The position numbers and the translations under genes are program-made. A model generated the notes under the pieces. It saw only the letters and a list, made by a program, of their open reading frames with translations, had not been told where the DNA came from and made no database searches. Below, piece after piece: positions 7,776-15,578 of a stretch of DNA of 22,554 bases (positions are counted from its first letter, which is position 1; each line of letters opens with the position of its first letter). The DNA comes from JBBIOI01 sp037443425 (GTDB lineage: Bacteria > Desulfobacterota > BSN033 > UBA1163): contig JBBIOI010000052.1 of the NCBI GenBank assembly GCA_037443425.1, forward strand, positions 1-22,554, read 5' to 3'.

Positions 7776-8798
7776 ATGAAAAAGATATTTATTCCAATTA
7801 TTATTCTTGGTTTCATTTTTTTCTACACCTCTTTAATAGTAAAAGCTGAAGCCCAAACGATTGAGTTAAAAATGGCACACTTTATGTCTCCAATGCATAT
7901 TCAACACCAAAAGAGTTTTGTACCATTTGCAAATAATGTCGAAAAGTTAAGTGATGGAAAGGTAAAAATAAAGATATTCTCTGGAGGTGCATTAGGGGGG
8001 CCCACACAACTTCCCGATGCAGTTAAGACAGGAATAACAGATATTGCATTTATTATTCCCTCTTACACTACAGGAAGATTCCCTCGTATTTCTGTTTTAG
8101 ATCTTCCGTTTATCTGTGATAACGCTATTCATGCAACAAAGATAATTTATGATTTAAAGGATAAATACTTTTTAGAAGATTTTAAGGATTATAAAGTTCT
8201 TTGGTTTTATTCGTGTGGGACAGGTCAACTTATGTCAGCTACCAGACCCATTCATACGCTTGAAGATTTAAAAGGAATGAAGATGAGGGCCCCTTCTGCC
8301 TATATGAGTAAGACCCTAAAATTATTAGGGTCAAATCCAGTAGCCATGCCTATCTCTGAGTTAACTATCTCTCTACAAAAAAAGGTAGTAGATGGAGTCC
8401 TTACACCATGGAGTGCTATTGAGGACTTCAAAATCTGGGACTTAATTAAATATTTAACAGAATTAGATATGTATCTATCGCCAATGGCTGTGGTTATGAG
8501 CAAAGAGAAATTTAATTCTTTGCCAGATTTTGCTAAAAAAGCAATAGAAGATGCTTCAGGTATGAAATGGGGAATTCATGCAGCAAATGTATACGAGGAA
8601 CATGATAATAATGTAATCAATAAAAATAAAGAGCTTAAAAAGATAGATGTTTATAAACTTCCTTTAAAAGAAAAGGAAAGATTTGTTAAACAGGTAAAAA
8701 TTATGGAATCAGAATGGATTGATGAACTTTCAAAGAAGGGGATAAATGCTAAGGAGATATTAGATTCAGTTCATGCTTCTGCTGTAAGAAATAGATAA
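7776..8798 (+). CDS. dctP: TRAP transporter substrate-binding protein (DctP family)
   Basis: This 340-residue periplasmic solute receptor has an N-terminal signal peptide of about 25 residues ending near AEA|QT. Typical DctP segments follow: LKMAHFMSP, GGALGGPTQLPDAVKTGITDIAF, and LKGMKMRAP with R171, the arginine that usually salt-bridges the carboxylate of the substrate. GVLTPWSAIEDFK is the usual dimer/ligand segment. The family delivers organic acids to the DctQM membrane pair, driven by a sodium gradient. The start is supported by GAAAGGAGAA. It lies 63 bases after the reductase-like gene and 60 before dctQ. The ligand cannot be read from sequence; a carboxylate is likely. Confidence 0.93.
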   Translation: MKKIFIPIIILGFIFFYTSLIVKAEAQTIELKMAHFMSPMHIQHQKSFVPFANNVEKLSDGKVKIKIFSGGALGGPTQLPDAVKTGITDIAFIIPSYTTGRFPRISVLDLPFICDNAIHATKIIYDLKDKYFLEDFKDYKVLWFYSCGTGQLMSATRPIHTLEDLKGMKMRAPSAYMSKTLKLLGSNPVAMPISELTISLQKKVVDGVLTPWSAIEDFKIWDLIKYLTELDMYLSPMAVVMSKEKFNSLPDFAKKAIEDASGMKWGIHAANVYEEHDNNVINKNKELKKIDVYKLPLKEKERFVKQVKIMESEWIDELSKKGINAKEILDSVHASAVRNR

Positions 8799-8858
8799 AA
8801 AAATAAAAATTTTATTTTTAAAAATTGTGGAATAATTATACCATAATATTTCATTAAA

Positions 8859-9380
8859 ATGGATATGAATCAATATATGCAAAATGAAAGGCCAAATATA
8901 AGTTATCGAATTATATATCAAATTACCAAAATAATTAATCACATTGCCTCAATCATCCTTTTTATGATGACTTTTTTAACTGTATGTGATGTTTCTTTAA
9001 GAAAAATTCTAAGTAAATCTATCTTAGGAACTGTTGAACTGAGTGAATTTATGATGGTAATCATTGTCTTTTTCAGTCTTGCCCAAACTGAATTTCTTGA
9101 TGGTCATATTAGGGTAGATTTAATTATGAAAAGGGTTAGGGAGAATATTCAAATTACGATCGAAACAATTACACAACTAATATGCTGTATCCTTTTTGCA
9201 ATATTTGCTTTATCAACATTTAAATACTTTTTAAATATGAAATTGTCACAGGAGGTTTCCCAAGATCTTTGGATTCCAAAATATCCTTTTATCCTCATTG
9301 CTACTATAGGTTTTGCTCTACTATCACTTGTTCTCTTTATAAAGTTCATAAAAGGAGTACGGAGGATGAAAATATTATGA
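8859..9380 (+). CDS. dctQ: TRAP transporter small permease (DctQ family)
   Basis: This 173-residue inner-membrane protein has about four transmembrane helices (near residues 28-48, 63-80, 102-122 and 137-160). It carries the family-typical ELSEFMMVIIVFFSLAQTEFLDGHIRVDL stretch between helices 2 and 3. DctQ forms a complex with the large permease DctM. Its stop overlaps the dctM start in ATGA (9377-9380), so the two are translationally coupled. No good Shine-Dalgarno precedes the ATG at 8859; a second in-frame ATG two codons later is equally possible. The AT-rich 60 bases before it can form a weak stem. Confidence 0.9.
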   Translation: MDMNQYMQNERPNISYRIIYQITKIINHIASIILFMMTFLTVCDVSLRKILSKSILGTVELSEFMMVIIVFFSLAQTEFLDGHIRVDLIMKRVRENIQITIETITQLICCILFAIFALSTFKYFLNMKLSQEVSQDLWIPKYPFILIATIGFALLSLVLFIKFIKGVRRMKIL

Positions 9381-10681
9381 ATCCTATAATTGTTGGTGTG
9401 ATTGGAATTCTACTTTTAATTTTTCTCATGGTTCTTCGTATGCAAATAGGATTCAGTATGGCCCTTGTTGGATTTCTTGGATTTTTTTATCTTGTTTCTT
9501 TTAAATCAAGTTTTTCATTACTTGGCATAGAAGCTTTTAAAACTGTATCATCGTATGGATTAACTGTTATTCCGCTGTTTATCTTAATGGGGCAATTTGC
9601 CTATCACTCAAAGATGGGTGTTGAAATTTATAAAACTATGTACCGGTGGATAGGTTTTCTACCAGGTGGATTGAGTATGGCTACTATTGCTGCATGCGCA
9701 GGTTTTGCTGCAATTTCAGGTTCTTCCTTAGCAACTGCAGCCACTTTCGGCATGGTTTCATTGCCAGAAATGAAAAAATTTAAATATGAAGACTCGTTAG
9801 CAACGGGTTGTATTGCAGCCGGAGGAACACTTGGTATATTAATCCCTCCAAGTACAGTTATGATAATTTACGGAATCTTAACCCAGCAACCAATAGGTAC
9901 ATTATTTATTGCAGGTATTCTACCAGGATTATTGCTGACTTCGCTTTTTTTGGTTACTATATATCTCGTTACAAGAATAAATCCAAATCTTGCCCCTCCT
10001 GGACCTAAATTTAGTCTCAAAGAAAAATTAAATTCCTTAAGAGAGCCTTGGGGTATTATATGCCTTTTTCTTTTAGTAATTGGTGGATTATACACTGGTT
10101 GGTTTACACCAACTGAAGCAGCAGGAGTTGGTGCATTTGGAGCATTCATAATAACATTAATTAAAAGAAGACTTACTTGGAAAATCCTTAATGAGTCATT
10201 ATTGGAATCAACAAAGACTACAGCTATGGTATTTGCTATATTGATTGGTGCAAGTATTTTTGGATTCTTTCTCACAGTAAGCCAAATCCCTGAAAGTCTT
10301 TCAAGCTGGATTGTAACAATAGGTATAAATAAATATCTTATAATGTCATTTATTATTCTTTTATACATAATACTTGGATGCTTTATGGAAGGATTGGCCA
10401 TTATGATGCTTACAATACCCGTAATTTATCCTGTTATATTAAAAATGGGATTTGACCCTATATGGTTCGGGGTAATTATCACATTGGTGATGGAAATGAG
10501 TTTGATTACTCCTCCAGTGGGAGTAAATGTTTTCATCATAAGTGGGATTGCTAAAGATGTACCAATGTATACAATCTTTCGTGGTATTATACCCTTTTTT
10601 ATTGCAATGTTAATATGTATTATACTTTTAGTAATATTTCCTGAAATTGCCTTATTTTTACCAAGTAAAATGGTAAAATAA
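9377..10681 (+). CDS. dctM: TRAP transporter large permease (DctM family)
   Basis: This 434-residue polytopic inner-membrane protein has about 12 hydrophobic segments and forms the transport channel. Hallmarks are VIPLFILMGQFAYHSKM, GGLSMATIAACAGFAAISGSSLATAATFG, ASGGTLGILIPPS-like AAGGTLGILIPPSTVMIIYG, and a C-terminal SLITPPVGVNVFIISG. The open frame extends 36 codons upstream, but that part lies inside dctQ and lacks membrane character. The ATG at 9377 has GGAGG 11 bases upstream and overlaps the dctQ stop, so it is the chosen start. Its stop is only 14 bases from the end of the convergent livF, with no obvious terminator between them. Confidence 0.95.
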   Translation: MNPIIVGVIGILLLIFLMVLRMQIGFSMALVGFLGFFYLVSFKSSFSLLGIEAFKTVSSYGLTVIPLFILMGQFAYHSKMGVEIYKTMYRWIGFLPGGLSMATIAACAGFAAISGSSLATAATFGMVSLPEMKKFKYEDSLATGCIAAGGTLGILIPPSTVMIIYGILTQQPIGTLFIAGILPGLLLTSLFLVTIYLVTRINPNLAPPGPKFSLKEKLNSLREPWGIICLFLLVIGGLYTGWFTPTEAAGVGAFGAFIITLIKRRLTWKILNESLLESTKTTAMVFAILIGASIFGFFLTVSQIPESLSSWIVTIGINKYLIMSFIILLYIILGCFMEGLAIMMLTIPVIYPVILKMGFDPIWFGVIITLVMEMSLITPPVGVNVFIISGIAKDVPMYTIFRGIIPFFIAMLICIILLVIFPEIALFLPSKMVK

Positions 10682-10695
10682 TAAAATTGGAATTT

Positions 10696-11403
10696 TTAAG
10701 CTCCACCTAAGTAGGCCTTTTTAATTTGGGGATTCTGAATCAAGTTCTCACTTGTATCACTTAGAATGATTTCTCCTGTCTCGAGTACGTAACCTCTATC
10801 GGCTGCCTGTAAGGCCTTCTTCGCATTCTGCTCAACTAATAAGATTGTTACCCTTTTTCGATGAAGATCCTTTATTATATTAAAGGTTTCCTCCACATAG
10901 ATTGGCATAAGACCTAAAGAAACCTCATCCATCAAAACAAGTTTTGGTCTTGACATCAAAGCTCTTGCTATAGCAAGCATCTGCTGTTCTCCGCCACTCA
11001 AGGTCTTTCCCATTTGATTTTGTCTTTCTTTCAGGACAGGGAATATCTCAAAAACTCTTTCCAGATCACTCTGAATTATCTTTCGATCATCAATCAGGTA
11101 AGAACCCATTAGAAGATTTTCAAAAACCGTAAGGTCAGGGAATATTCTTCGCCCTTCAGGAACCATACTTATCCCCAGTCGTGCTCGTTCATGTGCAGGT
11201 GTTTCTGTAATATTTTTACCATTAAATAAGATGTCACCTTTTCTACATTTAACAAGACCCATTATAGCTCGAAGAATTGTGCTTTTCCCTGCACCATTGG
11301 CACCGATGATAGTAACAAGCTCACCATCCTTAACAGTGAACCCAACACCTTTTAATGCTAAAAATTCTCCATATGAAACTTCTAAATTATGAACCTCTAA
11401 CAT
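10696..11403 (-). CDS. livF: Branched-chain amino acid-type ABC transporter ATP-binding protein
   Basis: This 235-residue ABC ATPase of the LivF type powers import through LivHM. It has Walker A GANGAGKST (34-42), signature LSGGEQQ, Walker B LVLMDEVSLGL and the H-loop-equivalent region VTILLVEQNAKKAL typical of LivF, which has Gln in place of His. The MVPEGRRIFPDLTVFENLLMG stretch is a LivF hallmark. The start ATG shares one base with the livG stop (TAATG at 11401-11405), so translation is coupled. It is the last gene of the operon. Confidence 0.95.
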   Translation of the reverse strand: MLEVHNLEVSYGEFLALKGVGFTVKDGELVTIIGANGAGKSTILRAIMGLVKCRKGDILFNGKNITETPAHERARLGISMVPEGRRIFPDLTVFENLLMGSYLIDDRKIIQSDLERVFEIFPVLKERQNQMGKTLSGGEQQMLAIARALMSRPKLVLMDEVSLGLMPIYVEETFNIIKDLHRKRVTILLVEQNAKKALQAADRGYVLETGEIILSDTSENLIQNPQIKKAYLGGA

Positions 11404-12155
11404 TAAGCCTCTTTACCAAGATATGCTTCAATAACTTTTGGGTTAGATTGTATCTCTTCTGGAGTTCCTTCTGCAATCTTTACTCCGTGATCAAGGACAA
11501 CTATTCGTTTACATAAACCCATAATTACGTGCACATTGTGTTCAATAATTATAACTCCAACTCCCCTTTCCGCAACCTGACGAATAAGTTCCATAAGTTC
11601 CATGGATTCTTCGTACCTTAGCCCTCCTGATGGTTCATCCAATAAGAGAAGCTTCGGGTTAAGTGCAAGTGCTCGAGCAATTTCTAACCTCTTTTTAATT
11701 CCGAGAGGAAGGTTTTTGGCAAGATGTTTTTTGTAATTTTTAAGTCCAGTTTTTTCAAGTATGGATGAAACATCTTCAATTGCTTCAATCTGATAAAAGG
11801 GTCTCACTGAATGCAATATATTCTGATAGAATCTATGCCCGTAAGCAACCAGAATATTTGTCTCTACATCTAAGTTTTGAAATGGGCGAACAATTTGAAA
11901 AGTTCTTCCTATTCCAAGATGGCTTCTCTCGTGAGGTTTTAATTGAGTGATTGACCTTCCTTCAAAAATAATATCTCCTTTTGTAGGGGAATATACCCCT
12001 GAGATGAGATTGAATAGTGTGGTTTTCCCTGCCCCATTGGGTCCAATAACTCCTAATATCTCTCCCCTATTGGCAAAAAGTGTAACCTGATCGAGGGCCT
12101 TAATACCATCAAATTCTTTACTCAACTCAAAAATTTCTAACAAAACCAGACTCAT
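11403..12155 (-). CDS. livG: Branched-chain amino acid-type ABC transporter ATP-binding protein
   Basis: This 250-residue ABC ATPase is the LivG partner. It has Walker A GPNGAGKTT (38-46), LGIGRTFQIVRPFQNLDVETNILVA around the Q-loop, a degenerate LivG-type signature (LPLGIKKRLEIARAL, without the usual LSGG), Walker B LLLLDEPSGGL and the H-loop IIIEHNVHVIM. The C-terminal tail EAYLGKEA is also typical of LivG. It overlaps livM by four bases (ATGA, 12152-12155) and livF by one. The substrate is set by the binding protein, not by this subunit. Confidence 0.94.
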   Translation of the reverse strand: MSLVLLEIFELSKEFDGIKALDQVTLFANRGEILGVIGPNGAGKTTLFNLISGVYSPTKGDIIFEGRSITQLKPHERSHLGIGRTFQIVRPFQNLDVETNILVAYGHRFYQNILHSVRPFYQIEAIEDVSSILEKTGLKNYKKHLAKNLPLGIKKRLEIARALALNPKLLLLDEPSGGLRYEESMELMELIRQVAERGVGVIIIEHNVHVIMGLCKRIVVLDHGVKIAEGTPEEIQSNPKVIEAYLGKEA

Positions 12156-13036
12156 AGTCTTCTCTTAAGAAGCCTTTTTATTATTCTATTCAAATAGGAT
12201 TCACTCCCTAATATTCCTTCTGGTTGAAAACGCATCATGGCTAATAGCAAAATGCCATAGACAAAGGTTCTATATTCCATAATTGGCCTTGAAATCTCAG
12301 GTAGAATTCCTAATACTATTGCTCCAAAAATTGGTCCCCATCTTGTCCCTATTCCACCAAAAACAACCATACATAATATTAGAATCGATTGGCTAAAGCC
12401 AAAATTCTGTGGCATTATAAATGTAAGAAAATGTGCATAAAAACCACCAGCCAATCCTGCAACTGCACTGCCAATTGTAAATGCAAGGACCTTAAATTTA
12501 ACAATGTTAACTCCCATCGCCTGAGCTGCTACTTCATCCTCTCTTATCGATGACCATGCAAGGCCAATCCATGAACGTTCTAATCTTCTATCTAAAATAA
12601 TCAGTAATATAAAAACAATTAATATTAGGATAAGATATTCTGACTTTTGCATTTCACGACCAAACCACCAGGGTAAGTCTATACCTCCAATTCCCATCGC
12701 CCCACCGAAGAAAGGAATATAAAGGAAAATAGCCTCTATTACAAAGACAATTCCCATAGTTGTTATTGCAAGGAAATCATCTCGTACACGTAGGCAGGGA
12801 ATCCCTAAAAGTGCTCCAACAAATCCAGCCACAATAGCCGAAATAGGAACAGATATCCAAAAAGAAATGCCTGCTTTGGTATAAAGCATTGCGGAGGTAT
12901 ATGCACCAATACCAAAAAATGCAGAGTGCCCGAGTGATATCTGGCCAGCACGTCCTGTAATTATATTCAAGCTATGAGCTAACATAGCATATATAGTCAC
13001 TGTTATTGAAATAGTGATAAAATACCCACTTATCAT
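12152..13036 (-). CDS. livM: Branched-chain amino acid-type ABC transporter permease
   Basis: This 294-residue inner-membrane permease has about eight hydrophobic helices and the family block SLNIITGRAGQISLGHSAFFGIGAYTSAML near residues 23-52. The cytoplasmic coupling region contains SWIGLAWSSIREDEVAAQAMGVNIVKFK, and FGGIGTRWGPIFGA follows near residue 228. All are standard for LivM. It lies 60 bases after livH and overlaps livG. No strong Shine-Dalgarno is visible. The C-terminus is rich in Arg/Lys, consistent with a cytoplasmic end. Confidence 0.94.
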   Translation of the reverse strand: MISGYFITISITVTIYAMLAHSLNIITGRAGQISLGHSAFFGIGAYTSAMLYTKAGISFWISVPISAIVAGFVGALLGIPCLRVRDDFLAITTMGIVFVIEAIFLYIPFFGGAMGIGGIDLPWWFGREMQKSEYLILILIVFILLIILDRRLERSWIGLAWSSIREDEVAAQAMGVNIVKFKVLAFTIGSAVAGLAGGFYAHFLTFIMPQNFGFSQSILILCMVVFGGIGTRWGPIFGAIVLGILPEISRPIMEYRTFVYGILLLAMMRFQPEGILGSESYLNRIIKRLLKRRL

Positions 13037-13096
13037 AAAAAATGAGGTATCATGTAAAGGATTTTTAAGCCTCTTTCATTTCATCATTATTGTTTA

Positions 13097-13954
13097 TTAA
13101 GCCTTCCCCAAAAGCCCATATGGCCTGAACATTAAGACAATGATCATTGCAATAAAAGCGACTGCATCTCTTGGAAATGGAACCGCTAATACACCGATAA
13201 AAAAGGTCTCGGCCAAACCCACAACAATAGAGGCTAAAACAGTTCCTGGGATATTTCCTAATCCACCAAGTACTACAATAGCCAATGCTTTATATGCAGG
13301 GATACTTCCCATAGTTGGCCATACCTGATTATCATATACCCCGATTAAAACCCCTGCAGCACCTGCCATGGCTGAACCAATCAGAAAATTAAAAGTTATG
13401 ATAGCCTTTACATTAACACCAAATGTGGAAGTTGTTTCAGGATCTTGGGCGCATGCACGCATAGCCAGTCCAATTCGTGTTTTTGTAAGAAAAATCCATA
13501 AAAATATCCAAATAATAAAGGTTACAATTAGTATCAAAATCTGTGTTTCCGTGAGATGAAATGAGCCAATCGATAAATCTCCTAACCCGATTCGTGCATT
13601 GTAGGCTAAGGTATGTGGACCTGCAATGATTCTAAATGCCTCTTCCATAGCAATGAACAGTCCAATCGAAACAATGAGTGGAGCAATCCTTGGCATATGA
13701 AGGATGGGGGAATAAAGAAATCTCTCTACAAGAAATCCTGCTACAGAGGCCCCTGCCATACCAATAATTAAAGAGACCCAAAAATTACCGATCAAACGAA
13801 ATGAAAACCATCCTATATAGGCTCCTAATGCATAAATTCCTGCATGGGATATATGGAGGATTCTTAGAATCCCATAAACCATAGTCAATCCCAAAGAGAT
13901 AAGCGAATAAACGCTTCCTATTGCAATCCCATTTGCAAGTTGTTGGATAAGCAT
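13097..13954 (-). CDS. livH: Branched-chain amino acid-type ABC transporter permease
   Basis: This 285-residue membrane protein begins MLIQQLANGIAIGSVYSLISLGLTMVYGILRILHISHAGIYALGAYIG in family-typical fashion. It carries the coupling helix region TRIGLAMRACAQDPETTSTFGVN and VVLGGLGNIPG near residue 230, and pairs with LivM to form the channel. It is separated from livK by 105 bases that contain a strong stem-loop, which may set a lower permease level than binding-protein level. Confidence 0.94.
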   Translation of the reverse strand: MLIQQLANGIAIGSVYSLISLGLTMVYGILRILHISHAGIYALGAYIGWFSFRLIGNFWVSLIIGMAGASVAGFLVERFLYSPILHMPRIAPLIVSIGLFIAMEEAFRIIAGPHTLAYNARIGLGDLSIGSFHLTETQILILIVTFIIWIFLWIFLTKTRIGLAMRACAQDPETTSTFGVNVKAIITFNFLIGSAMAGAAGVLIGVYDNQVWPTMGSIPAYKALAIVVLGGLGNIPGTVLASIVVGLAETFFIGVLAVPFPRDAVAFIAMIIVLMFRPYGLLGKA

Positions 13955-13976
13955 AATTTTTATATATTATTTGAAG

Positions 13977-14024
13977 TTTGAGGATTGAGGCAAAAATTAC
14001 CTTTATTAAACCTCAATCCTCAAA
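13977..14024 (-). terminator. Stem-loop between livK and livH (attenuator or mRNA-stabilising hairpin)
   Basis: A perfect 14-base inverted repeat, TTTGAGGATTGAGG (13977-13990) and CCTCAATCCTCAAA (14011-14024), encloses a 20-base loop. It lies just after the livK stop in the direction of transcription. No long U-run follows, so it is more likely a partial terminator or 3'-end stabiliser for livK mRNA than a full stop. Both are known between binding-protein and permease genes of ABC importers. Confidence 0.6.
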
Positions 14025-14059
14025 TTTTAAAGTAAAACTATAATTCAAAGCTTATTAGC

Positions 14060-15226
14060 TTATTTTTTAAGGGGAGGTGTAATAACCTCAGGATTATCAA
14101 TTACTGCAAGTCGCCTGAATTTTCCACCCTTTACGATTTGAATCTGAACAGGTTTAACCACTTCGCCTTGGACAAATCTACTTATTTTACCGGTCAGCCC
14201 ATTATAATCTCTGGTCTCAAGAAGGGCCTTCTGTATTGCCTTTGGATTTGTTCCAGCTTTTTCAATGGCTTTAACTAAAATCATAAAGGCATCATAACTT
14301 GAAGCACCTACCATATCTGCATCTTCGCCATATAGTTTTTTATAATTGGTTAAAAAATTCTGAACCAAAGGCCTTGGGTCATCACGATCAAGATTTGTTG
14401 CAATTATTACACCTTCAGCAGCAGGACCAGCAATCTCTAAAAATTTTGGAGAATCAAAGCCTTCCTCCCCAAGGATCTGTGTGTTAATTCCTAATTCTTT
14501 TGCCTGCCTTACAATTGAAGCAGCCTCATTATAATAGCCTGCTGCAAAAATAACATCAGGATTCCCTTCTTTAATCCTTGTAAGGTAAGGACGAAAGTCC
14601 TTTTCTCCTGGGAATTTATACATCTGCTTAGTCAACACTGTAGCCCCGAGTTTCTCTGCCCTTTCAGCGAACCCCGATGAAATTGCTCTTCCAAAATCGT
14701 TATCCATGAATATCAGAGAGATCCTTTTAGCCTTTAGATGTTTGACAGCAAATTCAGCCGCTGCAGCGCCTTCAACTTCCCCAAGAAAACCATTCCGAAA
14801 ACAGAAATCATTTGGTCTTTTCTCCTTTGGGTCCCAAGTTACATCAGGATGAACTGCATATCCTGCCACCATAGGAATTTGAGCCTTTTGAAAGATAGGC
14901 GCTGTTACCCTTGTAGGACCACTATAGGACCCACTTACCACTCCTATTACTTTATCTTTTTCTATAAGCTTGTTAGCAATAGCTACAGCTTCTTGAGGGT
15001 TAAGACGATCGTCATAGATAATTAACTCAACCTTCTTACCTTTTATTCCTCCAGCATCGTTTACTTCTTTTAATGCTAATTCCACAGCATTCTTTGCACT
15101 CATTCCATCAGCAGCAGCTGGTCCTGTTATTGGGGCAAAAAAACCAATTTTAATCGTTTCTTGAGCAATAGCATTATAGACTAAAAAAAGGAAAGCCAAC
15201 ATTATTAAAGGTATTATTCTTCTCAT
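14060..15226 (-). CDS. livK: Branched-chain amino acid-type ABC transporter substrate-binding protein
   Basis: This 388-residue periplasmic type-I binding protein has a signal peptide of about 21 residues (MRRIIPLIMLAFLFLVYNAIA|QE) and no lipobox Cys. The mature part starts IKIGFFAPITGPAAADGMSAKNA. It continues with ELALKEVNDAGGIKGKKVELIIYDD, and VVSGSYSGPT occupies the position of the amino-acid-backbone-binding loop. This layout matches Leu/Ile/Val-type receptors, but such proteins also bind amides, aromatic acids or other amino acids, so the ligand is open. The start is fixed by AAGGAGG ahead of ATG. The gene heads the liv operon and has its own consensus promoter. Confidence 0.93.
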   Translation of the reverse strand: MRRIIPLIMLAFLFLVYNAIAQETIKIGFFAPITGPAAADGMSAKNAVELALKEVNDAGGIKGKKVELIIYDDRLNPQEAVAIANKLIEKDKVIGVVSGSYSGPTRVTAPIFQKAQIPMVAGYAVHPDVTWDPKEKRPNDFCFRNGFLGEVEGAAAAEFAVKHLKAKRISLIFMDNDFGRAISSGFAERAEKLGATVLTKQMYKFPGEKDFRPYLTRIKEGNPDVIFAAGYYNEAASIVRQAKELGINTQILGEEGFDSPKFLEIAGPAAEGVIIATNLDRDDPRPLVQNFLTNYKKLYGEDADMVGASSYDAFMILVKAIEKAGTNPKAIQKALLETRDYNGLTGKISRFVQGEVVKPVQIQIVKGGKFRRLAVIDNPEVITPPLKK

Positions 15227-15254
15227 TTTAAAACCTCCTTAATAGTTATTGAGA

Positions 15255-15269
15255 CTGTTCAATGAACAG
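15255..15269. promoter_or_regulatory. Palindrome in the livK leader (possible operator)
   Basis: CTGTTCA-A-TGAACAG is a perfect 7-base-arm palindrome about 15-29 bases downstream of the predicted livK transcription start and 29 bases upstream of the ATG. Its position would suit a repressor that blocks transcription, or a small hairpin in the mRNA leader. The binding factor is unknown. Confidence 0.45.
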
Positions 15270-15290
15270 CCTTTAAATATTCATAAGAAA

Positions 15291-15318
15291 ATTATAAAGA
15301 TTTAATTCAAAGTGTCAA
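15291..15318 (-). promoter_or_regulatory. Consensus sigma-70 promoter of the liv operon
   Basis: On the minus strand a perfect TTGACA (plus 15313-15318) and a perfect TATAAT (plus 15291-15296) are 16 bases apart. Transcription should start near 15284, giving a leader of roughly 58 bases before livK. Confidence 0.8.
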
Positions 15319-15334
15319 GCTAATAATTTGAGAT

Positions 15335-15578
15335 CTCTGAAAAACTATTTAAAAATTCTTTCATAAATGCCCGCATTCGAAGGGTTTTGAACCCTACCTC
15401 CCCAGTCTATCAGAGACTTTTTCAGAAATCTCAATTTAAAATTCCACAACGAGACTGTGTCGTACTCTACATAAGGAATGAAACCAAATACGGGAAGGGA
15501 CAACCCCTTGCCCTACGCCTCTTAAGGGGAAGTAAGGTTGGGTTATTAATATGATAGTTTTTTAGGACTTTTTCAGAG
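15335..15578. repeat. MITE-like segment with inverted terminal repeats
   Basis: The left end reads CTCTGAAAAACTAT (15335-15348). The right end, on the opposite strand, reads CTCTGAAAAAGTCC followed by TAAAAAACTAT (15554-15578). A third, inward-facing relative of this end lies at 15411-15432. The roughly 244-base interior is visibly richer in GC than its flanks, encodes nothing convincing, and holds small hairpins (AGGGTT/AACCCT at 15381-15395; CCCCTT/AAGGGG at 15504-15529). This looks like a small non-autonomous or decayed mobile element. No clear target-site duplication was recognised. Confidence 0.45.

Noticed and set aside
9269..9376. Upstream in-frame extension of dctM by 36 codons from ATG at 9269
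   Set aside because: It lies inside dctQ, is rich in Cys/Tyr/His with no membrane character, and the ATG at 9377 has a Shine-Dalgarno and the usual ATGA overlap with dctQ.
9868..10401. 177-codon minus-strand open frame inside dctM
   Set aside because: It is antisense to a conserved permease; long antisense frames are common opposite membrane protein genes of this composition.
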